Shown piece after piece: positions 52,243 to 60,842 of a DNA stretch of 64,000 bases. The first letter of the stretch is position 1; the number at the start of each line of letters is the position of its first letter. Under the pieces are notes generated by a model. That model was not told where the DNA came from and did no database searches. It saw nothing but the letters and a program-made list of their open reading frames with translations. Origin of the DNA: Flavobacterium sp. RSP15. GTDB taxonomy: Bacteria > Bacteroidota > Bacteroidia > Flavobacteriales > Flavobacteriaceae. Location: NCBI RefSeq assembly GCF_003968755.1, contig NZ_RYDL01000002.1, positions 431,673 through 495,672 of the forward strand, written 5' to 3'. Made by a program: the position numbers and the translations under genes.

Positions 52243-54327
52243 TTGATAAAACCATTCTTTAAAAGAAAATACAAGCCAACTGCAGTGGGAGTGCTAACTG
52301 AATTTTTTGGGGAAGCAGAGTCTTGGCGCGATACAGAGGACAACCTAGAGCCTTTAGTGGAGTTAATTCGGTTGATTCGGCCTTTGCAAACAAAAAAATT
52401 GGCAACCGTAGATTTGCAGGATATTATTACTTTTTTGAAAGAAAATTATTCTTGTCGAAAACAACTTTCCCTGTATCTCAAAGAAATTCTCAAAGACATT
52501 AAGTTTAATAAAATCCTAACAGACGCAGCTATTTTGCAAGATGTAGATTTTCTTTTTGAAGTCAAAAAAAGAATCTTTGCTAAGATATTGCCTTATCAAC
52601 CTCAAAAAGACACTTTAGAATACATTTTCAATCAGGTTTTTTACCTAGCCAATGATGGGATTTGGGTAAATAAAATTCCAGTGGAGCAATTAGAGGAATT
52701 ATACAGCCTTTTAAAATTCAAATCTATTTATGAAAATGTAGCACCTCACTCCGTTTTATCAGAAATACTTGTTGCTATGCATCTTATTACTCAACGCATC
52801 AGCGGTCGTGCCATGGAAACGGATGTGATTAAAATGGTACCTGAATTTGATGATTTTGAAAGTCCTTTTTCAGCTTTTGAAAAGGAATTGTTTCAAATAG
52901 AAGATCAAGTCCGGAGTTCTGAAAATCATTTCATCACTATAGATGATTTATCTTATTCCCAATTGATGGTTTTGCATAAGCAATGCGAAGAATTTGTGGA
53001 CAGAGCCTTTCATAATAGTTCTAAATATGGCATTTCACTTCGGGTAAACCAGAATTTACTAAAAATCAGACAGCAATTAGAGCGGCTTAAATTTTTAATT
53101 CCGTTGCTGATCGTTGAAAAAGAGAGTGATAAAAAAAACAATGGAATTATTTTAGCCTTACGTTTGATAAAATTCAATTGCTACAAGAACAACGTTAGGA
53201 AATTCATAGCCGAAAGTACGCAATTAATCTCCTATGAAATTACCCAGCACACGGCTAAAACAGGGGAACATTATATCACAGAAAGTCGCAAAGAATATTT
53301 TAAAATGTTCCGTACCGCCCTAGGTGGAGGGTTTATTGTAGGTATATTATGTGTCATTAAGGTTTTGCTTGCTAGTGCTGACACTAGTTTTTTTGGGCAT
53401 GCTTTTCTTTATAGTATGAATTATGCTTTTGGATTTATTGCTATTTATCTTCTGGGGTTTACTTTAGCTACAAAACAGCCAGCGATGACCGCCGCGGCCT
53501 TGATAAAAGCTCTAGAAAAAGGAGTTGCAAAACAAGGGAAGGAGGCGGAAAAATATGAAGCTTTTGCCATTCTTTTTGCACGTGTTTTCAGGTCCCAGTT
53601 TATTGCATTTTTGGGGAATGTAATTATGGCTTTTCCAGTTTCATTGCTTGGAATTTGGGCTATTGATTACTTATTCCATTATAATATTGCTGCAACTAAA
53701 TGGGAAACGTTACTTATAGACATTAGTCCCATTCATTCATTAGCTATTTTTCATGCGGCAATAGCAGGATTTTTTCTGTTTTTATCTGGAATTATTTCGG
53801 GAAGTATTGCCAATAGGGATAAGCATAATCAGGTTTTTTTCCGAATAACGGAACACCCTATGTTGAAAAGAAGCTTAGGAAAAGTACGTACTTTAAAATT
53901 AGCCAAGCTGTACGAAAAAAGAGGGGCTGGAATTATTTCTAATTTTTGGTTTGGCGTTTTTATGGGAAGTACGGCTTCCGTTGGCCTGTTTTTAGGGTTA
54001 AATCTGGATATTAGACACATCACTTTTGTAAGCGGTAATCTTGCCTTAGGAGTGTATGGAGCAAATTATCAAGTAAGCAATACTATGTTGTTTTGGGGCA
54101 TTTTTGGGATTGGAGTTATTGGGTTAGTGAATTTTACAGTCAGTTTTAGCCTTTCGTTGGGATTGGCGCTCCGCTCCAGGGCTATTTCTTTGTTTGAATT
54201 GCGATTTATTGCTGCTTCTATCTGGAATCATTTTAAATCCAGACCCATTAGTTTCTTTTTTCCAACGGAAAACAAAAAAAAATCAAAAGTAGTCGTCAAT
54301 TATTTGAGTTCAGACGGTAAGAATTAA
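52243..54327 (+). CDS. Gcr-type 'site-specific recombinase' family membrane protein
   Basis: This 694-residue protein has a soluble helical N-terminal half (about 1-360) and a C-terminal half with about six membrane helices (FIVGILCVIKVLLA, FGFIAIYLLGF, FLGNVIMAFPVSLLGIW, AIFHAAIAGFFLFLSGIISG, NFWFGVFMGSTASVGLFLGL, MLFWGIFGIGVIGLVNFT). The pattern matches the family historically named site-specific recombinase after Neisseria Gcr. The name is doubtful, since there are no recombinase catalytic motifs and the protein is clearly membrane-embedded. The TTG start is kept because no ATG lies near the conserved N-terminus. dinB follows closely. Confidence 0.72.
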   Translation: MIKPFFKRKYKPTAVGVLTEFFGEAESWRDTEDNLEPLVELIRLIRPLQTKKLATVDLQDIITFLKENYSCRKQLSLYLKEILKDIKFNKILTDAAILQDVDFLFEVKKRIFAKILPYQPQKDTLEYIFNQVFYLANDGIWVNKIPVEQLEELYSLLKFKSIYENVAPHSVLSEILVAMHLITQRISGRAMETDVIKMVPEFDDFESPFSAFEKELFQIEDQVRSSENHFITIDDLSYSQLMVLHKQCEEFVDRAFHNSSKYGISLRVNQNLLKIRQQLERLKFLIPLLIVEKESDKKNNGIILALRLIKFNCYKNNVRKFIAESTQLISYEITQHTAKTGEHYITESRKEYFKMFRTALGGGFIVGILCVIKVLLASADTSFFGHAFLYSMNYAFGFIAIYLLGFTLATKQPAMTAAALIKALEKGVAKQGKEAEKYEAFAILFARVFRSQFIAFLGNVIMAFPVSLLGIWAIDYLFHYNIAATKWETLLIDISPIHSLAIFHAAIAGFFLFLSGIISGSIANRDKHNQVFFRITEHPMLKRSLGKVRTLKLAKLYEKRGAGIISNFWFGVFMGSTASVGLFLGLNLDIRHITFVSGNLALGVYGANYQVSNTMLFWGIFGIGVIGLVNFTVSFSLSLGLALRSRAISLFELRFIAASIWNHFKSRPISFFFPTENKKKSKVVVNYLSSDGKN

Positions 54328-54387
54328 TTAGAATGCTAGGTTTACTTGGAAGAAATCGAAGGGGAGTATTCAATTAGAAAATTATGC

Positions 54388-55467
54388 ATGGATTCATTCC
54401 CAGAAAGAAAAATTATTCACGTTGACATGGATGCTTTCTACGCCTCTGTGGAGCAATTGGACAATCCATTCTTGCGGGGAAAACCCATTGCAGTGGGAGG
54501 TTCAGAGAATCGAGGAGTTGTCGCTGCAGCAAGTTATGAGGCTAGAAAATTTGGAGTAAGGAGTGCCATAAGTGGCGTTATGGCTAAAAAAAACTGCCCG
54601 GAACTTATTTTTGTTACACCGAGATTTGATCGGTACAAAGAAATATCAAGAAAAATTCATAAGATTTTTTATGAATATACGGATCTAGTAGAGCCACTCT
54701 CACTCGATGAGGCGTATTTAGATGTCACTACAAATAAAAAAGGAAATCCAAGCGCCACTTTATTGGCACAAGAAATAAGACAACGCATTTTTAATGAAGT
54801 AGGTTTGACCGCTTCAGCAGGGATTTCAGTTAATAAATTCGTCGCTAAAATCGCAAGTGATTATAATAAACCCAACGGGCAGAAAACAGTCAATTCAAAT
54901 GAAATGATTGCATTTTTGGAAGAATTAGCCATTCGCAAATTTCATGGGGTTGGAAAAGTAACCACTGAGAAAATGTACCAATTAGGGATTTTTACGGGAG
55001 TAGAATTAAAAAGTAAATCATTGGAGTTTCTGGAGAGACATTTTGGAAAATCAGGACACTTTTACTACAACGTAGTCAGGGGAATTCATAATAGTGAGGT
55101 TAAATCCAATCGAATCACAAAATCAGTAGCGGCAGAACATACTTTTGACGTCAACCTTTCTTCAGAAATTTTCATGATGGAGCAACTGGATCATATTGCT
55201 AGTACTTTAGAAAGAAGATTAAAAAAACAAACTATAGCTGGAAAAACAATCACTTTGAAAATTAAATACAGTGATTTTACCCAACAAACCCGCAGTAAAA
55301 CCTTGCCTTATTTTATATCTGGCAAAGGACTGATTCTAGAGGTTGTGAAAGAACTTTTGTATCAGGAGCGCATGAAAAATTCCGTTCGTTTGCTGGGGAT
55401 TTCTCTAAGCAATTTGAATACAGAGGAGAAAAAATTTGTTGTGGTACAGCTGAAATTTGATTTTTAA
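54388..55467 (+). CDS. dinB: DNA polymerase IV
   Basis: From the ATG at 54388 the protein has 359 residues: a Y-family translesion polymerase. The palm motifs are intact: IHVDMDAFYASVEQ (first metal aspartate), YEARKFGVRSAISG, and LSLDEAYLDVT (second acidic pair). SAGISVNKFVAKIASDYNKP, the thumb helix-hairpin-helix and the little-finger domain complete the protein. It copies damaged templates at low fidelity. A TTG at 54346 is in frame but is only 19 bases after the upstream stop and adds non-conserved residues. Confidence 0.95.
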   Translation: MDSFPERKIIHVDMDAFYASVEQLDNPFLRGKPIAVGGSENRGVVAAASYEARKFGVRSAISGVMAKKNCPELIFVTPRFDRYKEISRKIHKIFYEYTDLVEPLSLDEAYLDVTTNKKGNPSATLLAQEIRQRIFNEVGLTASAGISVNKFVAKIASDYNKPNGQKTVNSNEMIAFLEELAIRKFHGVGKVTTEKMYQLGIFTGVELKSKSLEFLERHFGKSGHFYYNVVRGIHNSEVKSNRITKSVAAEHTFDVNLSSEIFMMEQLDHIASTLERRLKKQTIAGKTITLKIKYSDFTQQTRSKTLPYFISGKGLILEVVKELLYQERMKNSVRLLGISLSNLNTEEKKFVVVQLKFDF

Positions 55468-55561
55468 TGGAGAATGAAGGTGTTCAACAATGGTTAAAAT
55501 CTGAAATTTGTTATTTTATCTTTATAAATAAAATTACATTTGGTTTATTAAATTATGTAAT

Positions 55562-56077
55562 ATGATCAATTTTAAAGAATATGAAGACGCTATTGCAATG
55601 TATCACAGTGCTTTAAGCATTAAAACAGTTCCTGTTTGTTCTTGGGATTTTCATAATGAATTTTTGAGTTCAGTAAAGAATATTTTTTTGGATTTAAATA
55701 AACTCAACTCAATTGCTTTGCAAAATAAATGGTCAGAGAATGATTGGGATCTCAATAGCAGCCTGAAAGAAGAAGTAGTAATTGTTACGGATGCAAAATT
55801 GAATATTATATTTGCATCACACAATATGAAAAAAATGAATGGCTATGCAGAATCCGAAGTTTTGGGAAAAAGCCCTAAGATTTTTCAAGGGAAAGCAACG
55901 AGCAAGAGCACGTCTAGTGAAATTCGTACGGCAATAGTAGAGCAGAAACCTTTTGAAAAAACAGTGTTGAATTATAAAAAAAATGGGGCTATTTATGTTT
56001 GTTTCATAAAAGGATTTCCTATTTTCAACAATAAAGGGCTTTTAAGTCATTACATTGCTTTTGAGAAAGCAGCATAA
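55562..56077 (+). CDS. PAS-domain protein
   Basis: This 171-residue protein has a helical N-terminal part (1-75) and one PAS domain (about 78-170): VVIVTDAKLNIIFASHNMKKMNGYAESEVLGKSPKIFQG, then FEKTVLNYKKNGAIYVCFIKGFPIFN. The LGKSPKIFQG segment occupies the place of the LOV-domain GRNCRFLQ, but the photoreactive cysteine is absent, so it is not a classical LOV photoreceptor. No kinase, cyclase or DNA-binding domain is attached, so it presumably works by protein interaction. A convergent terminator follows. Confidence 0.8.
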   Translation: MINFKEYEDAIAMYHSALSIKTVPVCSWDFHNEFLSSVKNIFLDLNKLNSIALQNKWSENDWDLNSSLKEEVVIVTDAKLNIIFASHNMKKMNGYAESEVLGKSPKIFQGKATSKSTSSEIRTAIVEQKPFEKTVLNYKKNGAIYVCFIKGFPIFNNKGLLSHYIAFEKAA

Positions 56078-56119
56078 AAAAGAGTGACTCTTTTATACTC
56101 CAATAAGACCACTCTTTTC
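56076..56119. terminator. Bidirectional terminator
   Basis: Arms AAAAGAGTG and CACTCTTTT flank a 23-base centre that includes a second weak repeat, between the convergent PAS and Bax-inhibitor genes. Confidence 0.6.
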
Positions 56120-56136
56120 TATACAGGTTTTGTCAA

Positions 56137-56907
56137 TTAGTTTTTACTGTTTAATTTTGAGAGCAATCTTAAAAATTCAATATACAGCCAAACAAGGGTG
56201 ATCATTAACCCCATGGCACCATACCATTCCATGTATTTTGGCATTTTTTGTTCTGCTCCTTTTTCGATGCGGTCAAAATCCAAAAACAGATTTAAAGCAG
56301 CAATCACAATTACAAAAACACTGATTCCAATGCTCATCCAAGAGTTGCCATAATGCACGGGCACAAAACTGGTGAACATTGAAAATACCCAAGATATAAG
56401 ATAATATGTAGCAATTGCCAATGTTGCTGCCACAACTACCGATTTGAATTGTTCTGTTACCTTCACAATTTTATATTTATACAATCCCAGACAAATCATG
56501 AAGGTTACAAATGTGGCTCCTACTGCCTGAATGACAATTCCAGGATACATTGCTTCAAATATTGCTGAAATCCCACCAATAAATAATCCCTCAAAAAGTG
56601 CGTAACCAGGGGCTAAATAGGGGGAATATTGAGGTTTAAACGCTGAAATTACGACTAGAATAAGCCCAACTACTGCACCGCCAATTGCTGGAACCATTGG
56701 GTTCATCCCATTAAGGGTCAACCACCATATTACCACAGCCGAAGCTGTAAGTAGTAAAAATAAAATCAAACTTTTATTTATGGTTCCTGACAAGGTCATC
56801 TCGTCATTATAATCAAGAATTGTGGTTTGATGTACTTGATCATTTTTTGAAACTGCAGTAGAAAAAGTTTTAGTATTTAAAAATGGATTTTTAGAATTAA
56901 AATTCAT
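56137..56907 (-). CDS. Bax inhibitor-1/YccA-family membrane protein
   Basis: This 256-residue protein has a polar N-terminus (about 1-45) and seven membrane helices, with the family-type segments LFEGLFIGGISAIFE, LFLDFDRIEKGAEQKMPKYMEWYGAMGLMITLVWLYIEFLRLLS. The DFDRI aspartate pair near helix 6/7 corresponds to the pH-sensing di-aspartyl site of bacterial TMBIM proteins, which conduct calcium. The physiological role in Bacteroidota is unknown. It is monocistronic. Confidence 0.92.
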   Translation of the reverse strand: MNFNSKNPFLNTKTFSTAVSKNDQVHQTTILDYNDEMTLSGTINKSLILFLLLTASAVVIWWLTLNGMNPMVPAIGGAVVGLILVVISAFKPQYSPYLAPGYALFEGLFIGGISAIFEAMYPGIVIQAVGATFVTFMICLGLYKYKIVKVTEQFKSVVVAATLAIATYYLISWVFSMFTSFVPVHYGNSWMSIGISVFVIVIAALNLFLDFDRIEKGAEQKMPKYMEWYGAMGLMITLVWLYIEFLRLLSKLNSKN

Positions 56908-57087
56908 AATTGTTATATTTTTTTGTTATTCAAATATACGCTTTTGTTCCTATGTCTCTTTTGTAGCTGAACGCCAAAGCAAACAACCAATTTGGTATTT
57001 AAATGTGGCATAAAATACTAGTTCACTCCTCTAAAAAAACCGGTACTATAGTCGGGGTAATTAATGACGAGAAAAAACATCCTGTCA

Positions 57088-58884
57088 TTAATCATTCAAC
57101 TTCAAAACAGCCATGAATGCTTCTTGCGGAATTTCAACATTTCCAACCAATCTCATTCGTTTTTTACCTTTTTTCTGTTTTTCCAATAATTTACGTTTAC
57201 GGGAAATATCTCCACCATAACACTTAGCGGTAACGTCTTTACGCAATGCTTTTATTGTTTCGCGAGAAATCACTTTTACCCCAATAGCCGCTTGAACAGG
57301 AATATCAAATTGTTGGCGCGGAATCAATTCTTTCAGTTTTTCACACATTTTTTTTCCTATTTGATACGCGTTGTCGGCATGCATCAAGGAGGATAACGCA
57401 TCCACAATCGTTGCGTTCAATAAGATGTCTACTTTCACTAAATTAGAAGTTCGCAACCCAATTGGCGTATAATCAAACGACGCATATCCTTTAGAAACGG
57501 TTTTCAAACGGTCGTAAAAATCAAATACAATTTCTGCCAATGGCATATCAAAAGTCAACTCTACACGTTCCGTAGTCAAATAGGTCTGATTCGTAATCAA
57601 CCCACGTTTTTCAATACACAAACTCATTACATTTCCAACATAATCCGATTTGGTGATGATAGTTGCCTTAATAAAAGGCTCTTCCACGTGGTCTAAACGG
57701 GAGGGCTCGGGCAGGTCCGAAGGATTGTTTACGATAAGTGGAGTTGTTGGATCCTTTTTGGTGTAAGCCAAATACGAAACGTTGGGAACCGTGGTAATCA
57801 CTGTCATGTTGAATTCACGCTCCAAACGCTCTTGGATAATTTCCATGTGCAACATTCCCAAGAATCCGCAACGGAAACCAAATCCCAAAGCGGCTGAACT
57901 TTCCGGTAAAAATACTAATGAAGCATCATTCAACTGCAATTTTTCCATAGAGTTTCGCAACTCCTCATAATCCTCCGTATCCACGGGATAAATTCCCGCA
58001 AAAACCATTGGTTTCACCTCTTCAAATCCTTTAATTATATTCGTTGTTGGTGTTTTCGCATCTGTCAATGTATCACCTACCTTTACTTCTTTCGCTTCTT
58101 TAATTCCAGAAATTAAATACCCAACATCACCGGCTGAAATCACTTGTTTCGGAACTTGGTTTAATTTTAAAGTCCCAATCTCGTCTGCAAAATATTCGTT
58201 TCCGGTAGCCATGAATTTAATCTTCTGGCCTTTTTTAATCTGACCATTTTTTACCCGAAAAATAACTTCGATTCCTCGAAATGGATTGTAATGCGAGTCA
58301 AAAATCAAGGCTTGTAATGGCTCATCAACACTTCCTTTTGGAGGAGGAATTCGATCGATGATCGCTGCCAAGATATTTTCGACACCAAAACCAGTTTTAC
58401 CCGATGCATGAATAATATCCTCTAATTTACATCCAAGTAAATCAATAATATCGTCACTTACTTCCTCTGGATTCGCGCTTGGTAAATCTACTTTGTTCAA
58501 AACCGGAATAATTTCCAAGTCATTTTCTAAAGCCAAATATAAATTCGAAATCGTTTGTGCCTGAATGCTTTGCGCTGCATCTACAATCAAAAGTGCGCCT
58601 TCACAAGCGGCAATCGACCGAGAAACTTCGTACGAAAAATCCACGTGTCCAGGAGTGTCAATCAAGTTCAAGATGTATTCTTGTCCTTTATACGTATATT
58701 CCATCTGAATCGCGTGACTCTTAATCGTAATCCCACGTTCACGTTCTAGATCCATGTTGTCCAGCAATTGCGCTTTTTCCTCACGAGCGGTAACGGTTTG
58801 TGTAGCGCCAAGTAATCGGTCAGCAAGCGTGCTTTTCCCGTGGTCAATATGTGCAATAATGCAAAAATTCCGTATGTGTTTCAT
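57088..58884 (-). CDS. lepA: Translation elongation factor 4
   Basis: This 598-residue translational GTPase has the G motifs [15 protein letters not shown] (P-loop), [14 protein letters not shown] (switch I), [12 protein letters not shown] (G3) and LNKVDLPSA (NKxD). The EF-G-like domains II, III and V follow, then the LepA-specific C-terminal domain ([25 protein letters not shown] ... [20 protein letters not shown]). It binds ribosomes during elongation or late initiation stress. It is complete and typical, the size of the E. coli enzyme. It has its own transcript on the minus strand, with a dispersed repeat just upstream. Confidence 0.98.
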   Translation of the reverse strand: MKHIRNFCIIAHIDHGKSTLADRLLGATQTVTAREEKAQLLDNMDLERERGITIKSHAIQMEYTYKGQEYILNLIDTPGHVDFSYEVSRSIAACEGALLIVDAAQSIQAQTISNLYLALENDLEIIPVLNKVDLPSANPEEVSDDIIDLLGCKLEDIIHASGKTGFGVENILAAIIDRIPPPKGSVDEPLQALIFDSHYNPFRGIEVIFRVKNGQIKKGQKIKFMATGNEYFADEIGTLKLNQVPKQVISAGDVGYLISGIKEAKEVKVGDTLTDAKTPTTNIIKGFEEVKPMVFAGIYPVDTEDYEELRNSMEKLQLNDASLVFLPESSAALGFGFRCGFLGMLHMEIIQERLEREFNMTVITTVPNVSYLAYTKKDPTTPLIVNNPSDLPEPSRLDHVEEPFIKATIITKSDYVGNVMSLCIEKRGLITNQTYLTTERVELTFDMPLAEIVFDFYDRLKTVSKGYASFDYTPIGLRTSNLVKVDILLNATIVDALSSLMHADNAYQIGKKMCEKLKELIPRQQFDIPVQAAIGVKVISRETIKALRKDVTAKCYGGDISRKRKLLEKQKKGKKRMRLVGNVEIPQEAFMAVLKLND

Positions 58885-58931
58885 TTTCTGTTGATATCAA
58901 ATTTATTTGGATTTACCCTGATTTTTTTTCA

Positions 58932-59024
58932 GGGCGTGACCACAAGGGTCGGGCTTTCCGCTACAATCTTTTCCTTTTTTAAAGAAAAAAGGAAAAGGAT
59001 TTTCACTGCAATCCCTCACGCAAT
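58932..59024 (+). repeat. Dispersed 100-bp intergenic repeat, copy B
   Basis: GGGCGTGACC ... GGGTCGGGCT ... AATCTTTTCCTTTTTT-AAAG-AAAAAAGGAAAAGGATT ... ATCCCTCACGCAA. Same block order and orientation as 25366-25464. The central arms form an almost perfect 16-base stem, much longer than in copy A. It sits upstream of lepA, between the lepA start and the PNPOx gene. Confidence 0.75.
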
Positions 59025-59240
59025 CGCCAAACAGCGACTATTAATCTGCAAATATAAGCTAAAAGTTTTTTTATCGAAGATTGAACAACACCTAATGTTA
59101 AGGCAACTGAAATTTAATTTTATATCGGTACTCCGGTGGTTACTTTCTTGTTGTATTTTTGCTTGCAAAATGATTTTATTTTAGGTTGTATTTGCAATAG
59201 CATTCTAGAAATAAATTTGAACTTTTTACACCTTGTATTT

Positions 59241-59879
59241 ATGAATAATCCACTTCAAGATTACATTACCATCAATGATACTCCTTACGCATTAACCGAT
59301 TTAGAAACATTGGCTTGGAAAAAATTAGTCAATGGATCGGTTAAGAAAAAAAACGGTTTTCGAACTATGTGTGTGGGAACTATTGATGAAAATAATACTG
59401 CAGCTTTGCGAATTGTTGTAAATAGAAAAGTAGACGAAGCTCAAAAAACGATCTTCTTTCATACCGATAATCGTTCTAGAAAATTCACTCACTTACAACA
59501 AGACAATCGAATTTCATTGTTATTTTACGATGCGCGTCAACGCGTTCAAATCGCTGTGAAAGCGCATGCAACCCTACATACAAACGATGCTTTAGCAAAT
59601 GATAGATGGAAGGCAACTAGCGCTCAAGCTCGATTGGGTTATATGACTAATGAACCGCCAAACACAAAATCAGATATAGCAACTTTAGGTTATAACGAAC
59701 GATTTTCTCTAATAAAACCCACAAATACTGAAAGTGATCTATTTCAAGAAAATTTTTCGGTAGTTGCTTGTACCGTTTATGAACTTGAATTTTTATACCT
59801 CGACTTTCACGGCAACCGAAAAGCCAATTTTTATTATAAAAACGGAGTTTTAGAAAATGGTTTTTGGGCAGTCCCGTAA
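59241..59879 (+). CDS. Pyridoxamine 5'-phosphate oxidase-fold flavoprotein
   Basis: From the ATG at 59241 the protein has 212 residues with an FMN-binding split-barrel fold: TMCVGTIDENNTAALRIVVNRKVDEAQKTIFFHTDNRSRKFTHLQQDNRISLLFYD. It ends in a KANFYYKNGVLENGFWAVP strand. It resembles general PNPOx-like flavoproteins rather than PdxH proper, as the canonical PLP-binding residues are not recognisable. The role could be in flavin-dependent reduction or heme chemistry; this is not decided. An upstream start at 59136 is open but gives 35 residues of non-conserved sequence. Confidence 0.85.
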   Translation: MNNPLQDYITINDTPYALTDLETLAWKKLVNGSVKKKNGFRTMCVGTIDENNTAALRIVVNRKVDEAQKTIFFHTDNRSRKFTHLQQDNRISLLFYDARQRVQIAVKAHATLHTNDALANDRWKATSAQARLGYMTNEPPNTKSDIATLGYNERFSLIKPTNTESDLFQENFSVVACTVYELEFLYLDFHGNRKANFYYKNGVLENGFWAVP

Positions 59880-59908
59880 AAGTAAAAATAAAAGTACTGC
59901 GGATATTA

Positions 59909-60240
59909 CTATGATAGTTTTCTTGATGTTGCGTTATTTTTAGTTCGTAAATAATCAATATCAAAACGTCCAGATCCTAAAATTAGATAGAACATCGCTA
60001 TCTGAAGAAATCCCATTGTTGCTATACAATTCCATACTCCGTTATTAATTTGTCGGATAAAAGTGGCTACCAACATCGCACACATAATAAGGAAAGAGGC
60101 AATACGAGTTTGATATTCGGACAATAACAGTAAACCGCTAATTGCTTCTGCAAATAGATCCATCCAAGCTAGAAAAACAGAGCAATAGCAAAAATTCCGC
60201 TGTAACTCGCAGCATCATTTAGAAACTAAAAAGTAACTTC
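59909..60240 (-). pseudogene. DoxX-family gene remnant
   Basis: On the minus strand, FLNDAASYSGIFAIALFF reads in one frame (from a TAG at about 60225) and then shifts by one base at a T-run (near 60172-60176) into LAWMDLFAEAISGLLLLSEYQ and onward to the stop at 59909. Together they make about 105 residues of a DoxX-type four-helix membrane protein, with the typical NGVWNCIATMGFLQ region. There is no start and the N-terminal part is missing upstream. One in-frame stop plus a frameshift mark it as a pseudogene. A 60163 start would give a short intact piece, but it lacks the first helices. Confidence 0.6.
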
Positions 60241-60842
60241 AATAATTCTAGATTATTGTCGGCTGCCGATCACGGCATTCCAAATTTAGCCGCTCCTTAA
60301 GCGAAAGATGTTTTAATAGCGTCTGTAAATTTAACGCTTGTTGTAGAGCAACTTTTTTACAGTGTGCTTAATTTCTTGTACGATTTTCAGGAGCATATTT
60401 GGTAAACGAAATCAAACAAAAGACTTTTTTAATTTTTTAACGCTATTTATGCATGAAACGGAATTCACCAAAAGAGATCAGCCAACTCAATGATTTAAAC
60501 CGATTGAACGAAATAAGTAGCAAGAAAGATATGTTGTCGCAATTATTAAAAAGAGTTTTTGCCACTGATTAAAAGGATTAAAAGATTTTTAAAATTAGAT
60601 GGTGAATTAATCTGTGCTAATCTGTGAAATCTGTGGTAAAGAAATTTAGTGTTTTGCTAAAATACAACATTAAATTTTAGCCATTATTTACGTAGGGCAA
60701 CAGTGTGAATTTTTATTTTTTTTGTTGGCTAAACAGATTTTAAAGGGCGTTTTTTTTAGTAATTTTCTTAGAAAAAATCTAGATTTCTACGCTTTTTTTA
60801 GGTTAAATAATCGTAAGTTTGAAACTCCAATCGATTCAAATT
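60241..60842. other. Decayed intergenic region before the type IIG gene
   Basis: About 600 bases without a functional gene. Fragments resembling coding sequence occur on both strands: a plus-strand stretch 60259-60414 reads SAADHGIPNLAAP-stop-AKDVLIASVNLTLVVEQLF before ending, and a 39-codon frame sits at 60453-60572 (MKRNSPKEISQLNDLNRLNE...). Both look like relics. At about 60566-60650 lies GATTAAAAGGATTAAAAG ... GAATTAATCTGTGCTAATCTGTGAAATCTGTGG, a form of repeat common between genes in flavobacteria. An AT-rich segment then leads into the restriction-modification gene. Confidence 0.5.

Noticed and set aside
52243..54327. A true site-specific recombinase (integrase) here
   Set aside because: The family name suggests one, but the sequence has several membrane helices and no serine or tyrosine recombinase motif, so no mobile element is inferred.
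60453..60572. A 39-codon plus-strand frame (MKRNSPKEISQ...)
   Set aside because: It lies among other relics, is very short, and resembles the tail of a longer protein rather than a complete gene.
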